Made by a program: the position numbers and the translations under genes
Shown here: in pieces, positions 7,228 to 16,734 of the stretch
Layout of the letters: every line of letters starts with the position of its first letter
Position numbering within the stretch: position 1 is the stretch's first letter
Assembly (NCBI GenBank): GCA_018066245.1
Contig: JAGHRT010000003.1
Span: 1-64,000, forward strand
From: Candidatus Equimonas faecalis
GTDB taxonomy: Bacteria; Bacteroidota; Bacteroidia; Bacteroidales; Bacteroidaceae
Reading direction: 5' to 3'
Length of the DNA stretch: 64,000 nt
The notes under the pieces: generated by a model
Told to the model about the DNA's origin: nothing
Seen by the model: only the letters and a program-made list of their open reading frames with translations
Database searches by the model: none

Positions 7228-9657
7228 TTACAAGGTGAATCCCATTTCTTTGAGTGAGCGAAGTACCTCCTGCTCTAAATCGTTCACTTTGCTCTCGGTT
7301 GCGCCAAGTGTCACTTCATAACGCTCGGCAAGGGTGTTTACATCGCTTGCTATCTGGTGGGTGACGTTCTGCATCAGTGCCTCGCAACCATTTACAACGC
7401 TTGCTAGCCACTTTCGATCCACCACAAGCATCTTGATTTCTTCCTCTGTCAGGTTCGCATACTTCGCCACAACTGCCTCAGTGAGTTCGGTGCGCTTCTG
7501 CTTCCATTGGGAAACATAACCCTCCTTCTTTGTATATGTAGATTCCCAAAGCTTCAGGATTTCCAAGTCCTCCTTTGTCGTGCCATCAGTCTTTGCATTC
7601 TTGATGGCTTTCTTTACATCAGCAATCTTCACATTGACAGGCTTATCTTCGTCATCATCATCGTTGAAACGGAATACTTCAGTATTCGACTCCACAAGGT
7701 CGGACAATTCCCGTTGCATGCTCTCTATAGAAGACGATAATTCTGAAATCTCGTTGGTCTCGACAGTGAAGTATTCTGCAAGCATGATGCTGACAGGCAC
7801 AAGGTCGCAAACTATCTCGTCGTACATGATAGCCTTCTTCTTGTCGCCCTTGCCTGGCTTTGTAGCTCGCACTTCCGGGAATGTCCACCCATCGTTAGCA
7901 ATCATGTAGCAGTCGTCCTGCATCACATCAGCCCAATAGTTGAGTAATACGTCATAGACCTCGTAGGCATCCACCAGTCCGCTGTGATCTTTTGCCTTGA
8001 TCAGAAGTGATTCCGACCAGTCGGTAATCAGTTCCTTGGGACGTGCGCCCTGAGCAACGGCTTTCATCTGTGGCATAATCTCTGCTTCCCATTCATTCAG
8101 AAGTGCAGAGAACCGACCATTCTGCGAGACGTAAGAAGGATCTTTCTCTATTGACTGAGCTATGTCTGCCTTTGCAGGCTTCAAGCTGTAGTAACCGTTT
8201 GCCGTACAGTTGAACAGGCTGACCTTCAATGAAGGACAGGCATTCCAGTACGTTTGCATCCCGTCCACATCGTGGGCAGGAAGTCCTCCATGCAAATGAG
8301 CCTCGATGTCATGCTGAATCTCAGTGTCCTTTGGCTGTATGTATCGGGGAATGTTCAGATTGTAGTTGTTGCTCTCAATCTCGTCCCATTCCACCAGTCG
8401 GCAATAGTGGTCGATGAACTGCTGTGCATCCCAAGCATCCACTATACGCTTGATGTCCTGCTCGCGCAGACGATACTTTGCTCCGTCTTTTTTGAAGCCA
8501 TCCTTTGCATCTATGAAGAAAATACCCTTACGGCTATCCTTGTTCTTCTTATCAATGATGATGATGGAAGCCGGAATGCCTGTACCAAAGAAAATGTTTG
8601 GCGGCAGTCCAATAATTCCCTTGATATAGTGCTGCTTGACAATATGTTTGCGGATGTCGTACTCAGCATTGCCCCGGAAAAGAACTCCATGAGGCAGGAT
8701 GCAAGCACCACGACCTTCATCTGTCTTCATTGAGGCAATGAGGTGAAGCAAGAAAGCATAGTCACCACACTTAGCAGGTGGCAACAAGTTAGCAGTCCAA
8801 CGGTTATACTGGTCATTCTCCATGCCAGATGCCAGCCAGTTCTTCATAGAGAAAGGAGGATTGGCCACGCACACATCAAAAGTGCTGACCATGCCATATT
8901 GTTTGAATTGTGGGTCTGCTAATGTATCACCCACCTTGATGTCAGCACTGCTGATACCGTGAAGCAACATATTGAGCTTAGCCAATGCCGCCGTGCTACT
9001 GTCCTTCTCTTGTCCGAAGATAGACACACGTGGATTGCTGGCTTCTGCCAAGGCACGAAGCAACAAGGAACCAGAGCCACAGGTAGGGTCATAGATGGTA
9101 TGCTCAGCACGGTCAAGTTCGTCGATGCGAAGTAGCTTTGCCATTACACGGCTCACTTCGGCAGGAGTATAGAACTGTCCCTTACTCTTACCGCTCTCGG
9201 CAGCAAAGTTCTTCATCAGGTATTCGTAAGCGTCGCCCAGGAGGTCATCATCGGCTGCACGGTTATGGGAAAAGTCAAGTGCATCATTCTCGAACACACC
9301 AATGAGTTTTGAAAGGGTGTCAACCATCGTGCGCCCACTGCCCAGTTTGGTAGGGTCGTTGAAGTTTGGCAGAGCCAAATCACCAATCTGTCGAGCGTTC
9401 ATTTCCTTGATAGCCTCCAGTTTGGTATTCAGCTTCTCGCCAATCTTGTCATCCTGTTTCAGAGCCACGAAGTCCTTGAAGCTGCATCCTTCAGGAACTT
9501 TCAGACGGAAGCCTGGTTGACCTGCCTTGTCTGAGAGATACTTCACGAACAAGACTATCAGCACATAGTCCTTGTACTGACTTGCATCCATCGAGCCGCG
9601 AAGTGCATTACACGATTCCCAGAGTGCGCTGTATAACTGTGATTTCTTTATTGCCAT
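7228..9657 (-). CDS. hsdM: Type I restriction-modification methyltransferase HsdM
   Basis: The 809-residue adenine-N6 methyltransferase subunit has an N-terminal HsdM helical domain at residues 5-140. QFYTPAEV is at about 161, SAM-binding motif I DPTCGSGS at 190-197 and catalytic NPPF at 266-269. It is some 280 residues longer than a classical HsdM of about 520 because of a C-terminal extension with acidic, coiled-coil-rich sequence (ELSSSIESMQRELSDLVESN, then DDDDEDK). It forms the methylase with HsdS and the restriction enzyme with HsdR. The start MAIKKSQLY matches the conserved N-terminus. Confidence 0.92.
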   Translation of the reverse strand: MAIKKSQLYSALWESCNALRGSMDASQYKDYVLIVLFVKYLSDKAGQPGFRLKVPEGCSFKDFVALKQDDKIGEKLNTKLEAIKEMNARQIGDLALPNFNDPTKLGSGRTMVDTLSKLIGVFENDALDFSHNRAADDDLLGDAYEYLMKNFAAESGKSKGQFYTPAEVSRVMAKLLRIDELDRAEHTIYDPTCGSGSLLLRALAEASNPRVSIFGQEKDSSTAALAKLNMLLHGISSADIKVGDTLADPQFKQYGMVSTFDVCVANPPFSMKNWLASGMENDQYNRWTANLLPPAKCGDYAFLLHLIASMKTDEGRGACILPHGVLFRGNAEYDIRKHIVKQHYIKGIIGLPPNIFFGTGIPASIIIIDKKNKDSRKGIFFIDAKDGFKKDGAKYRLREQDIKRIVDAWDAQQFIDHYCRLVEWDEIESNNYNLNIPRYIQPKDTEIQHDIEAHLHGGLPAHDVDGMQTYWNACPSLKVSLFNCTANGYYSLKPAKADIAQSIEKDPSYVSQNGRFSALLNEWEAEIMPQMKAVAQGARPKELITDWSESLLIKAKDHSGLVDAYEVYDVLLNYWADVMQDDCYMIANDGWTFPEVRATKPGKGDKKKAIMYDEIVCDLVPVSIMLAEYFTVETNEISELSSSIESMQRELSDLVESNTEVFRFNDDDDEDKPVNVKIADVKKAIKNAKTDGTTKEDLEILKLWESTYTKKEGYVSQWKQKRTELTEAVVAKYANLTEEEIKMLVVDRKWLASVVNGCEALMQNVTHQIASDVNTLAERYEVTLGATESKVNDLEQEVLRSLKEMGFTL

Positions 9658-9740
9658 ATATTGATAAGCATCTTATTATGATTATTGTGAAGATATAATT
9701 AGAGAGTATCTCCTTCTGACATTATGAAGGCTGATACAAG

Positions 9741-10484
9741 TTATTTACGTATTTTCGGCCTTGCAGATGCTTTATACAACCTTGATTGCATAATCTGATT
9801 ATTGTGAAAACCATATTCTGAAATTAGATGCTTTTTTATCATTTTGTATTCTTCATCTCCTACGGTTGGCCCAATTGTTATAGATTGAACTAACGATAGG
9901 ATGTTTGGAATGTCAACTGAAATACCGGCTGCATTAGAAGTGTCTTTTTTTACAATAATTGCCCGATATTCAGATTCATATTTAAAAGCCTTACGTTTCA
10001 AAAGTAATAGTCTTGCCTTAAACAACTTCGATGATATTGGAAGTTTTGCACCATCAGAAAATTTTATCTTGCTTAATGGTTTTTCGATATCTTTTGTTTG
10101 CTGGTAATCCATGGTACCAAAAAACACGTCCATGACACCAGGTTGACCACAAGTTCTATTTAGTATATCAACATATTCTTGTCTGGCAAATTCCAATTTT
10201 ACTGCAAAATCATTCTCAGAATATGCTTTCCAAGATGCTTCACTCGTTGCTATTGGCGTTATGCACATACAGTAAACTCGATTATGCCAAGTAAAAGGTT
10301 TACCACCGTCGTACTCGCCATCAATAAAACGACGTTCAAAAGGATCTAGCCATTTCGCAGGATTAGAGAACCAAAGTTTCCTATTCTCTAATAGCTGAAG
10401 GGCACGTTCCAATGACAAGAACTTCTGAATGCGCTTGCCACTCAAAAAATCTGCTTCAGTAATATTTAAATATTTTACAGCCAT
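9741..10484 (-). CDS. DUF2971 family protein
   Basis: The 247-residue protein carries DUF2971 features. The N-terminal segment LSLERALQLLENRKLWFSNPAKWLDPFERRF is followed by VYCMCITPIATSEASWKAY and a C-terminal FKYESEYRAIIVKK block. DUF2971 proteins are widespread in mobile and defence regions, and some are proposed to be nucleic-acid or nucleotide-acting enzymes, without firm function. It is placed between hsdR (12 bp) and hsdM (83 bp) and is transcribed with them. The 83-bp gap to hsdM is the longest within this R-M core and holds no obvious TAnnTTTG promoter. Confidence 0.75.
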   Translation of the reverse strand: MAVKYLNITEADFLSGKRIQKFLSLERALQLLENRKLWFSNPAKWLDPFERRFIDGEYDGGKPFTWHNRVYCMCITPIATSEASWKAYSENDFAVKLEFARQEYVDILNRTCGQPGVMDVFFGTMDYQQTKDIEKPLSKIKFSDGAKLPISSKLFKARLLLLKRKAFKYESEYRAIIVKKDTSNAAGISVDIPNILSLVQSITIGPTVGDEEYKMIKKHLISEYGFHNNQIMQSRLYKASARPKIRK

Positions 10485-10496
10485 CTTCGTTTTTTG

Positions 10497-13400
10497 TTAT
10501 GAGTTTTGTGAAGCGAGACGATAAATCTCGTAAATATCCTGTTCGCTGAACGAAGGGAACATAGCTTGCAAGTCATCACGCAAGTCCCAACTGGCATTGC
10601 TGTCAGGATCTTGCCAGTTAGCTCCTGCATTACGGTAGATGAAATCGTCAATCTTCTTTATGGTTTCAATTACCTCGTTGTCATCAGCTGGAGCGTTCCA
10701 AGTAGCACGGTTATTCCATAAAGCCTTGCTACGCTTGTTGCTAAGTCCATTTGGCGCATCACTTCCATGCTTGATAGCTTTGATATGCTCTATGAGTACC
10801 TTTATTCTCTCTTTGGCGGTAGCATTGCTTTCCCTCAGTTGGTCGAGCAATACCTGTAACCTCTCACTGAAAGCTCTTTGTTCCTCCTCGTCACCGCTGT
10901 TCCAATCGGTATTGACTCGACGAGCCTTACCCTCAATGACTTCGGCTGCTCCGTTTGCATTGCCACCAGCCTGACGGATGGCTTCATCAGCAGCCTTGTC
11001 GGTGTCTGTAGTATCATTGATAAGGTCGAGGAAAGAGAAGTCTGCAGATGCTTCCACCAAAGTCTCAGCATCTTCCGCACGGATATGTTGATCAAGAAGC
11101 TGACGCATATCGGGGTCAAGAGTGCGTGGATCGAAGTCATCACCAGACTTCTGGCGCACCTTGCGCTGTATGGTTCCTGCCTCTCGGGAGAGTGAGGCAA
11201 AGCGTTCTATCTGCTCAGGTGTGAAATCTGTCTGGCAGAAATAGTCGGACATGTTGTTATATGCCGTGACCATGCCACCTGTGATGCTGTACATGAGATT
11301 TCGGCGGCATTGTGCAGGGTCTTCACCTTCCAATTCGGTTACATAATACTCCGTAAGCGGTTCCAATTCTGTAAGTCCCTTACTTTCCCAGATGGCTTTC
11401 AGTCCTTCATAGGCTTCTGTTGCAGCCTTCAGTTTTTCCTTGCATTTATTGACAACACCATCGAGCAGTCCTTCTACATCGACACCATCGAGACCAGAGA
11501 AGCCTTCGCCGTCGTTGAACTTGACAACGGCATCTTCAATACTATCAAACAGATTCTTGAAACTGATGACACGGCCAAATTCTTTGTGCGTTTTGACGAT
11601 TACGTTACCTTCCTCGTCCTTGATGTCCTCGCCAAGGCGGTTCACACGGCATACTGCCTGGAACAAGGTATGGTCTTTAATTTCGTTGTCAATGTAGAGG
11701 ACAGTAGCACATGGGGCATCGAAGCCAGTCAGCAACTTATTTACCACAATAAGCAGCTTCATCTGGGCAGGACACTTGATGAAGAGGTTCTTAGCCCACT
11801 TCTCATAGTCATCAGCGTTATTGATACCGTCGCCAGCATCCTTGAAAGACTGCTTTGCCCAATCATATTTGAATTTGGCTTCGGTTTCCTTGCTGGTGTC
11901 AGCAGAGTCGTTGGCAATATCACTATCCATTGGGTCATAGCTTGTTACTACAGCGACACGCCCTCTGAGCAGGGTGTTACTACTGTCTTGTGTGAAGAAT
12001 TTGTAGTAACGGTATGCCTGATAGATGGAGCCAGCCACCAACATGGCATTGCTCCAGTCATGCTTCAACAGACCATAACCAACGTCGTCAAGGATGCTGT
12101 AGCCGATACGTTCGATGCGCTCCTTTGTAGAATAAACCTTTTCCAAGGTTGCCCATCGGTCTTCAACCATCCTGCGTTGCTCATCAGACAGCTCACGTCC
12201 AGCAGTCAATGCAGCCAGTTTCTGGTCAACTTTCTGTTTGTTGGCAAGCTGTTGCTCTACGTTGCGGTATTCATATTGCAGGTCGAGGATAACCTTGTCT
12301 TCCACAGCCTGTTTGTGCAAATACTTGTGGATATATGGGCCAAATGTGCGTTCAGACATGCTCTTGATGCGGTTATACATATCGCCTTTGTCTTTCTTCA
12401 AGAGAGGCGTACCAGTGAAGCCAATGAGCATAATCTCCTTACCCATAATTTTGCGCATGGCTTCGTGAAGGCGACCGCTCTGTGTTCGGTGGCATTCATC
12501 TACAAAGACAAAGATGTTGTCCCCCTTCACACTGAAGTTGTTGCCATATTTCTGTGTGATGATGGCTTGCAGTTCTTCAAGGTATTCATCCAGACTAACC
12601 TTTGTGCCTGACTCGTCTTTCTCTGCTTCATCCTCAGATCCGTTGGCACCGAACTTGTGGATAAGCGAACAGATAAGCCATTCTTCACCCTTATTAAGCG
12701 TATCAAGCAAGTCACTGCTGGAAGTGGCTTGATGAAGCGTGTTACCTCCCTTTATAAAGGTTCCTGCCAACTGTAAGTCAAGTTCCTTACGGTCAGTGAT
12801 GACCACGACACGGGGATTCTCATAATTACGACGGATATAGGATGCCAAAGCAACCATTGTAAGGCTCTTGCCAGAACCTTGCGAGTGCCAGATGACACCA
12901 CTTTCCTTCTTTGGCATGCGTGCAGCAGTTGCCTTGATAGCATATATCTGATGTGGGCGTAGCACTTTCTTGATGCCGCCATCATTCAGCACACCGTAGC
13001 GGAAGAAGAACATGAAGTTCTCTTTGTTAAAGAACATCATGTATGATTCCTGCTCTGTAAGCACATCACCCAGTTTGTTGGTATCGCGCTTCCACTTACA
13101 CCAGAACTTCAGCGGAGTGCCAATAGTTCCATAGCGGAACTCCACACCATCGTTGGAGGCTATGGTAAACTGAGTAGTCGTAAAGAATGACGGGATGAAG
13201 TCTCGCTCGTTTGACAGGTGTTGCTTGATGCCTTCTTCATAGTTGACAAGGCTACGCTTCAGCTCAATTACAGCTAAGGCGATGCCATTCACATAAACGA
13301 CAATGTCTGGTCGCTTGTTCTTTCCCAACAATGGGTCAATATAACTGACCTCTTCGGCTATAGCAAAGTTATTGTTGGTAAAGTCCTCGAAGTCGAACAG

Positions 13401-13781
13401 CATCACGTCCTCATGGTTTGACTCTGGGTCTGGCTGTGACTTGATGCCCATCATCAAGGCATCATACAGGTCTGTATTGCACTGCATCAAACCACTCATC
13501 TTGGCATTTCCAAGGCGGGCTTTACTCTTTAACTGAAAGAGGACGTCTTCAATCTGCCGCTCTGTGTATTTGGGATTTTTGCCATCCTCCTTCTTCTGGT
13601 CTTTCAGGAACTTGCGCACCTCATCATCAAGGATGGGCGAGTTTTGCTTACCCAAACTGTTAACTGTCTCGCCTTTGGCATATTGCCAGTTGCCGAGATA
13701 CTTGTAACCGAGTTCGTCTTGAAACCTCTTGACGAGTTTGTTCTGATATTCTCTTTCCCTTTGTTCTTGATAAGTTGCCAT
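10497..13781 (-). CDS. hsdR: Type I restriction endonuclease subunit HsdR
   Basis: The 1094-residue protein is full length. The N-terminal nuclease domain has the PD-(D/E)XK active site at Asp159, Glu173 and Lys175 (RPDIV ... VIELKRS). The translocase motor follows, with Walker A HSQGSGKSLT near residue 300 and DECHRTQ (DEAD-like box) near 430. The helicase C-terminal part includes KLLTGFDAP and FQAVCRVNR, and the C-terminus is helical. HsdR adds ATP-driven translocation and double-strand cleavage to the HsdM-HsdS complex. The gene is intact and 4 bp after the DUF45 peptidase gene. Confidence 0.93.
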   Translation of the reverse strand: MATYQEQREREYQNKLVKRFQDELGYKYLGNWQYAKGETVNSLGKQNSPILDDEVRKFLKDQKKEDGKNPKYTERQIEDVLFQLKSKARLGNAKMSGLMQCNTDLYDALMMGIKSQPDPESNHEDVMLFDFEDFTNNNFAIAEEVSYIDPLLGKNKRPDIVVYVNGIALAVIELKRSLVNYEEGIKQHLSNERDFIPSFFTTTQFTIASNDGVEFRYGTIGTPLKFWCKWKRDTNKLGDVLTEQESYMMFFNKENFMFFFRYGVLNDGGIKKVLRPHQIYAIKATAARMPKKESGVIWHSQGSGKSLTMVALASYIRRNYENPRVVVITDRKELDLQLAGTFIKGGNTLHQATSSSDLLDTLNKGEEWLICSLIHKFGANGSEDEAEKDESGTKVSLDEYLEELQAIITQKYGNNFSVKGDNIFVFVDECHRTQSGRLHEAMRKIMGKEIMLIGFTGTPLLKKDKGDMYNRIKSMSERTFGPYIHKYLHKQAVEDKVILDLQYEYRNVEQQLANKQKVDQKLAALTAGRELSDEQRRMVEDRWATLEKVYSTKERIERIGYSILDDVGYGLLKHDWSNAMLVAGSIYQAYRYYKFFTQDSSNTLLRGRVAVVTSYDPMDSDIANDSADTSKETEAKFKYDWAKQSFKDAGDGINNADDYEKWAKNLFIKCPAQMKLLIVVNKLLTGFDAPCATVLYIDNEIKDHTLFQAVCRVNRLGEDIKDEEGNVIVKTHKEFGRVISFKNLFDSIEDAVVKFNDGEGFSGLDGVDVEGLLDGVVNKCKEKLKAATEAYEGLKAIWESKGLTELEPLTEYYVTELEGEDPAQCRRNLMYSITGGMVTAYNNMSDYFCQTDFTPEQIERFASLSREAGTIQRKVRQKSGDDFDPRTLDPDMRQLLDQHIRAEDAETLVEASADFSFLDLINDTTDTDKAADEAIRQAGGNANGAAEVIEGKARRVNTDWNSGDEEEQRAFSERLQVLLDQLRESNATAKERIKVLIEHIKAIKHGSDAPNGLSNKRSKALWNNRATWNAPADDNEVIETIKKIDDFIYRNAGANWQDPDSNASWDLRDDLQAMFPSFSEQDIYEIYRLASQNS

Positions 13782-13785
13782 AGTA

Positions 13786-14472
13786 CTATAGTGGGAATTC
13801 GTTTAGTTGTTCTTTTATTTTTTGCCATCCAGGAAGATAAGTTCCAAGGATATGCTTAAATCTGTCTGTATGATTCTGCTCTATGAGGTGAGTAAGTTCG
13901 TGGGCTACCACATATTCTATGCAGTTCAATGGCTTCTTCGCCAGTTGTAGGTTGAACATTACCTTACCAGTATCTTTGTGACTCTTGCCCCAACTTGAAG
14001 TCATCTGCTGAATAGTCCATTCCGCAACCTTGACATCAAGTATTTTCTCCCATTTAGCCACATACAATTCGACGGTTGGAGTGATTTGTTCCTTGTACCA
14101 GTTCCAAAGGACATTTGCAATGTTTTCCTTTGTGGTACGCTCATAGACATATACATTGATATAATCGCCCTGAATATCGACGTGGAAGGTACAGGTGTTA
14201 TCTCTGATAACCTTCAAACGATATAGTTCACCTTTGTAGTAATGGGCTTCGCCAGACACATATTCACGTTCATCTTGGAACGTATAGGATGTTGTCTCTT
14301 TGCGCTTCTGTGCCAGCCAGACCCATTTCTTCAGGACAAAGAGCTTAATCTGCTCATCAGTGTAAGACTGAGGGGCAGACACATGAACCCTTCCATCTGG
14401 TGGATAGACCGCCAAATGGAGATTCTTAATGGGCTTACGCTCAACTTCTATATCAACGCCATTGACTACCAT
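13786..14472 (-). CDS. M48/DUF45 (YgjP-like) metallopeptidase
   Basis: The 228-residue protein has the zinc-binding motif HELTHLIEQNH (HExxH plus third ligand region) near residue 185 and the N-terminal KPIKNLHLAVYPPDGRVHVSAP typical of YgjP/DUF45 proteins. Members often accompany type I restriction operons (for instance directly 5' of hsdR), where their substrate is unknown; cleavage of a restriction subunit or regulator has been suggested. It lies 3 bp after the XRE regulator and 4 bp before hsdR, so it is a true operon member. Confidence 0.87.
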   Translation of the reverse strand: MVVNGVDIEVERKPIKNLHLAVYPPDGRVHVSAPQSYTDEQIKLFVLKKWVWLAQKRKETTSYTFQDEREYVSGEAHYYKGELYRLKVIRDNTCTFHVDIQGDYINVYVYERTTKENIANVLWNWYKEQITPTVELYVAKWEKILDVKVAEWTIQQMTSSWGKSHKDTGKVMFNLQLAKKPLNCIEYVVAHELTHLIEQNHTDRFKHILGTYLPGWQKIKEQLNEFPL

Positions 14473-14475
14473 GAC

Positions 14476-14706
14476 TTACTTTGATTCTTGTGACAACAAA
14501 TAGGATTTGTACTCGCGAACTATCAATTCTCTAATATCAACTTCGAGCAAGTCTGAAATCTTCAACAGGCTGGGAAGGTCTGGCTGGGAAGAATTGGTAC
14601 ACCATTTAGAGACAGTTGAAGGCGTTACCCCCATCTGCTCAGACAACCATTTATTGGTTCGCTTCTTCTCTACCAACACCAACTTGATACGATTTACATC
14701 TTCCAT
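14476..14706 (-). CDS. XRE-family regulator heading island 1
   Basis: The 76-residue protein is a single helix-turn-helix domain (NKWLSEQMGVTPSTVSKWCTN) with a short tail. It is the first gene of the minus-strand train and probably controls it. It is clearly paralogous to the 71-residue regulator at 37597-37812: both share NKWL, SKW, TN, QP and LEV at the same spacing. A TACCTTTG -7 element and an AGTGAA-n5-TTCACT palindrome lie 20-43 bp upstream of its start, consistent with autoregulation. Confidence 0.88.
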   Translation of the reverse strand: MEDVNRIKLVLVEKKRTNKWLSEQMGVTPSTVSKWCTNSSQPDLPSLLKISDLLEVDIRELIVREYKSYLLSQESK

Positions 14707-14725
14707 ATATCTTAGTTTAATGCCA

Positions 14726-14749
14726 CAAAGGTAGTGAATTTATTTCACT
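14726..14749 (-). promoter_or_regulatory. Promoter -7 box and overlapping operator for island 1
   Basis: On the minus strand TACCTTTG (14733-14726) fits the Bacteroidota -7 consensus TAnnTTTG. Abutting it upstream is the palindrome AGTGAA-n5-TTCACT (14733-14749), a good place for the XRE repressor to bind. No clear -33 TTTG was found at the right distance. Confidence 0.5.
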
Positions 14750-15123
14750 TTCTCGCAGTTTTAGATAAAACTATGTGGCAAATCAGCTGGTTTTATGTTT
14801 TTTTATGGATTTTGGCATCTGTGGAAGAAGGTTTGCCCTAAGTTACTTTGACCAAAGGAATCTGGCAATTTGCAGACAGCTTCATTCTATGTTGGATTAT
14901 CGCATCAGCACAAGACTGAGTGATTTTGTTTTCGTTTACTTAGCAACTTAAAAACTGTGAGAGGTCCGCGGAAACTCTCGTCTTACGACTATATTATAAG
15001 AAATGCCAGATAATAGAACGAGTTATAAAAACATTACCAAAAATGTTACTCTTTTGTTACTTAAAAGTATTATAATTGTTGTATATGGCTATATTATAAT
15101 ATATTAGATATCACTACAAGGTA

Positions 15124-15162
15124 AGAGCCTAATACACCAAGCGCACTTGGCTATTAGGCTCT
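15124..15162 (+). other. Perfect hairpin upstream of relaxase, candidate oriT
   Basis: An 11-bp outer stem AGAGCCTAATA (15124-15134) pairs exactly with TATTAGGCTCT (15152-15162). Inside it a second stem CCAAG/CTTGG closes a CGCA tetraloop. It is 85 bp upstream of the MobV-type relaxase gene, where the oriT of such modules normally lies. It is followed by GAGGGGTTTT, so a terminator or attenuator is the alternative reading. Confidence 0.45.
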
Positions 15163-15246
15163 CCGAGGGGTTTTGTCTGCCTTGTGAAAGAGCAAGCTCT
15201 GGCAGAATAATCACTTTTATGTCAAACCATTATACAGGATAACTAT

Positions 15247-16676
15247 ATGGGTAAAGGTAAAAAAGCAATGCTCGAAGTCAGCAAAATGAAGATGACTCCA
15301 GCACTCAGTGCAGAACATCAGCGCAAATGGGATGAGTCCCGATGGGAATGTAAACTTGACAACCCAGAACGTAATTACGACAAGAGTCGTGCGCACCTAA
15401 ACTTTGAGGTACACAAAGGAGGTGTCATTGCTCCAGTAGATCAATCGGTCTGCATCAAAGAAAAAGTAGATGCACGTATCGCAGAATGGAAAGCCGAAAG
15501 GCTTGCTGCAACAGGCAAGGAACCGATAGTAAGAAGCACTCAACATCTCTCAGTTTCTCTTGTTATAGGCGGGAACAGTGAACGCATGAATGAACTTGCA
15601 TTCGGAAATCAGGTGCTTCAAGAGCGAGGAAACAACGCTCACATCAAACGGATGCCAGAGATAGAGCAGTTCGCCCTCGACAATTACAAGGCTCTCGCAG
15701 AACGTATTGGTGAGAAGAACATCATTTCTTTTATCGCACACTGTGACGAGAAGAACTGTCACATTCATGCGACCATTACTCCAATTTTAGAGGATGGACG
15801 CTTGTCAGCAAAAGATATGTTTGGAGGTGGTTCTTTGGTAGCTGCTCGCGACAAAATGCGTGAATGGCACGATTGGTATGCTGCTGTCAATGAGAAGTGG
15901 GGACTTGAACGTGGCGATGACATCCATGAAACAGGCGCACGTCACAAGTCGCTTGAAGAGCACAACCGTGAGTTGCATCGTGAGAAAAATCACTCGAAGA
16001 GGAACTTGAAACTAAGCGTCGTGCTGTAAAGGGACTCACTACTATGATTGAGAATCTTACTCGTCGGCAAGAGGACATCCAATCACAGATAGCAGAACTT
16101 GAAGCGCAACAACAGAAATCCGACTCCAACAAGGAGGATATTCTGCGCCAGATAAAGTTCCTCAATCAAACGTTGACTGAAATCAGAATCAATTTGAGAG
16201 AAAAGCGAGGAAAACTTGACCAAGTTAATCAAGAATTGGATAGTCTCAAATCTACCTACAATGCCAAATTGAAAGGGCTGGACGCAATCATGAAGAAGGA
16301 CAATGTCATGATAAACTATATCAACAGAGATGCCGAGATTATTCTCAAAGCTTCCATTTTTGATCAAGTGCTATATGAAGCAGTCAAAATATGCCGAGAA
16401 ATCCCCGAAGCAGATGCGATGGCAGAGGACTCATTCATTGATGACCGTAACAATTTCCGTTGGAAGGATGTGCTAAGCACAGGTCTGAGAGTATTCATTG
16501 CCGGAATAGATGGCGCGACTGGTGTAGCTCAGGTATCAGGCGGTGGCGGCACATCAAACGATATGCCGTGGCGAGATAAGGATGAAGACTTTCTCGATTG
16601 GGCCCGCCGTGCTATGCGATACGCCCATGCTAAACATTATCCAGGTAATAGGTTCAAACGGTCGCTGAGCAAATAG
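15247..16676 (+). pseudogene. MobV-family relaxase, frameshifted
   Basis: Two consecutive frames, 15247-16029 (260 aa) and 16044-16676 (210 aa), together make one plasmid-type MobV/Pre relaxase. The first half has motif 1 (RNYDKSRAHLNFEV) and the HUH-type metal motif HCDEKNCHIHATITPI. The second half is the usual coiled coil and C-terminus. Between 15990 and 16010 the second frame already reads EEELETKRRAVKGLTTM, which joins naturally to HREKNHS of the first. A single-base loss, or a sequencing error, near 15995-16000 therefore explains the break. Relaxases nick oriT to start DNA transfer. No integrase or replication gene is adjacent, so it looks like a mobilisation remnant. It is the only plus-strand gene amid the minus-strand islands. 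Confidence 0.82.
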
Positions 16677-16694
16677 ACCTCGCGCGCATTTATT

Positions 16695-16731
16695 ATAGAT
16701 AGGTATTTCCAAAACGGAAACACCTATCTAT
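16695..16731. terminator. Bidirectional terminator hairpin
   Basis: ATAGATAGGT-a-TTTCC (16695-16710) pairs with GGAAA-c-ACCTATCTAT (16716-16731) around a short AAAAC loop, with one mismatch. It sits exactly between the convergent ends of the relaxase gene and the DUF4209 gene, so it can end transcription of both. Confidence 0.7.
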
Positions 16732-16734
16732 AAA

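Larger units (their letters stand above)
14707..15246. other. Intergenic region between regulator and relaxase
   Basis: These 540 bp lie between two divergent genes and contain no ORF that I can support. Besides the promoter/operator next to the XRE gene and the hairpin at 15124-15162, I see a smaller inverted repeat GAGAG ... CTCTC near 14960-14985 and AT-rich stretches. The part next to the relaxase start is the likely transfer-origin side. Confidence 0.5.

Noticed and set aside
11310..12611. Long plus-strand frame of 433 codons
   Set aside because: It lies antisense to hsdR, which has clear domains throughout; the translation is Phe/Leu-rich without motifs.
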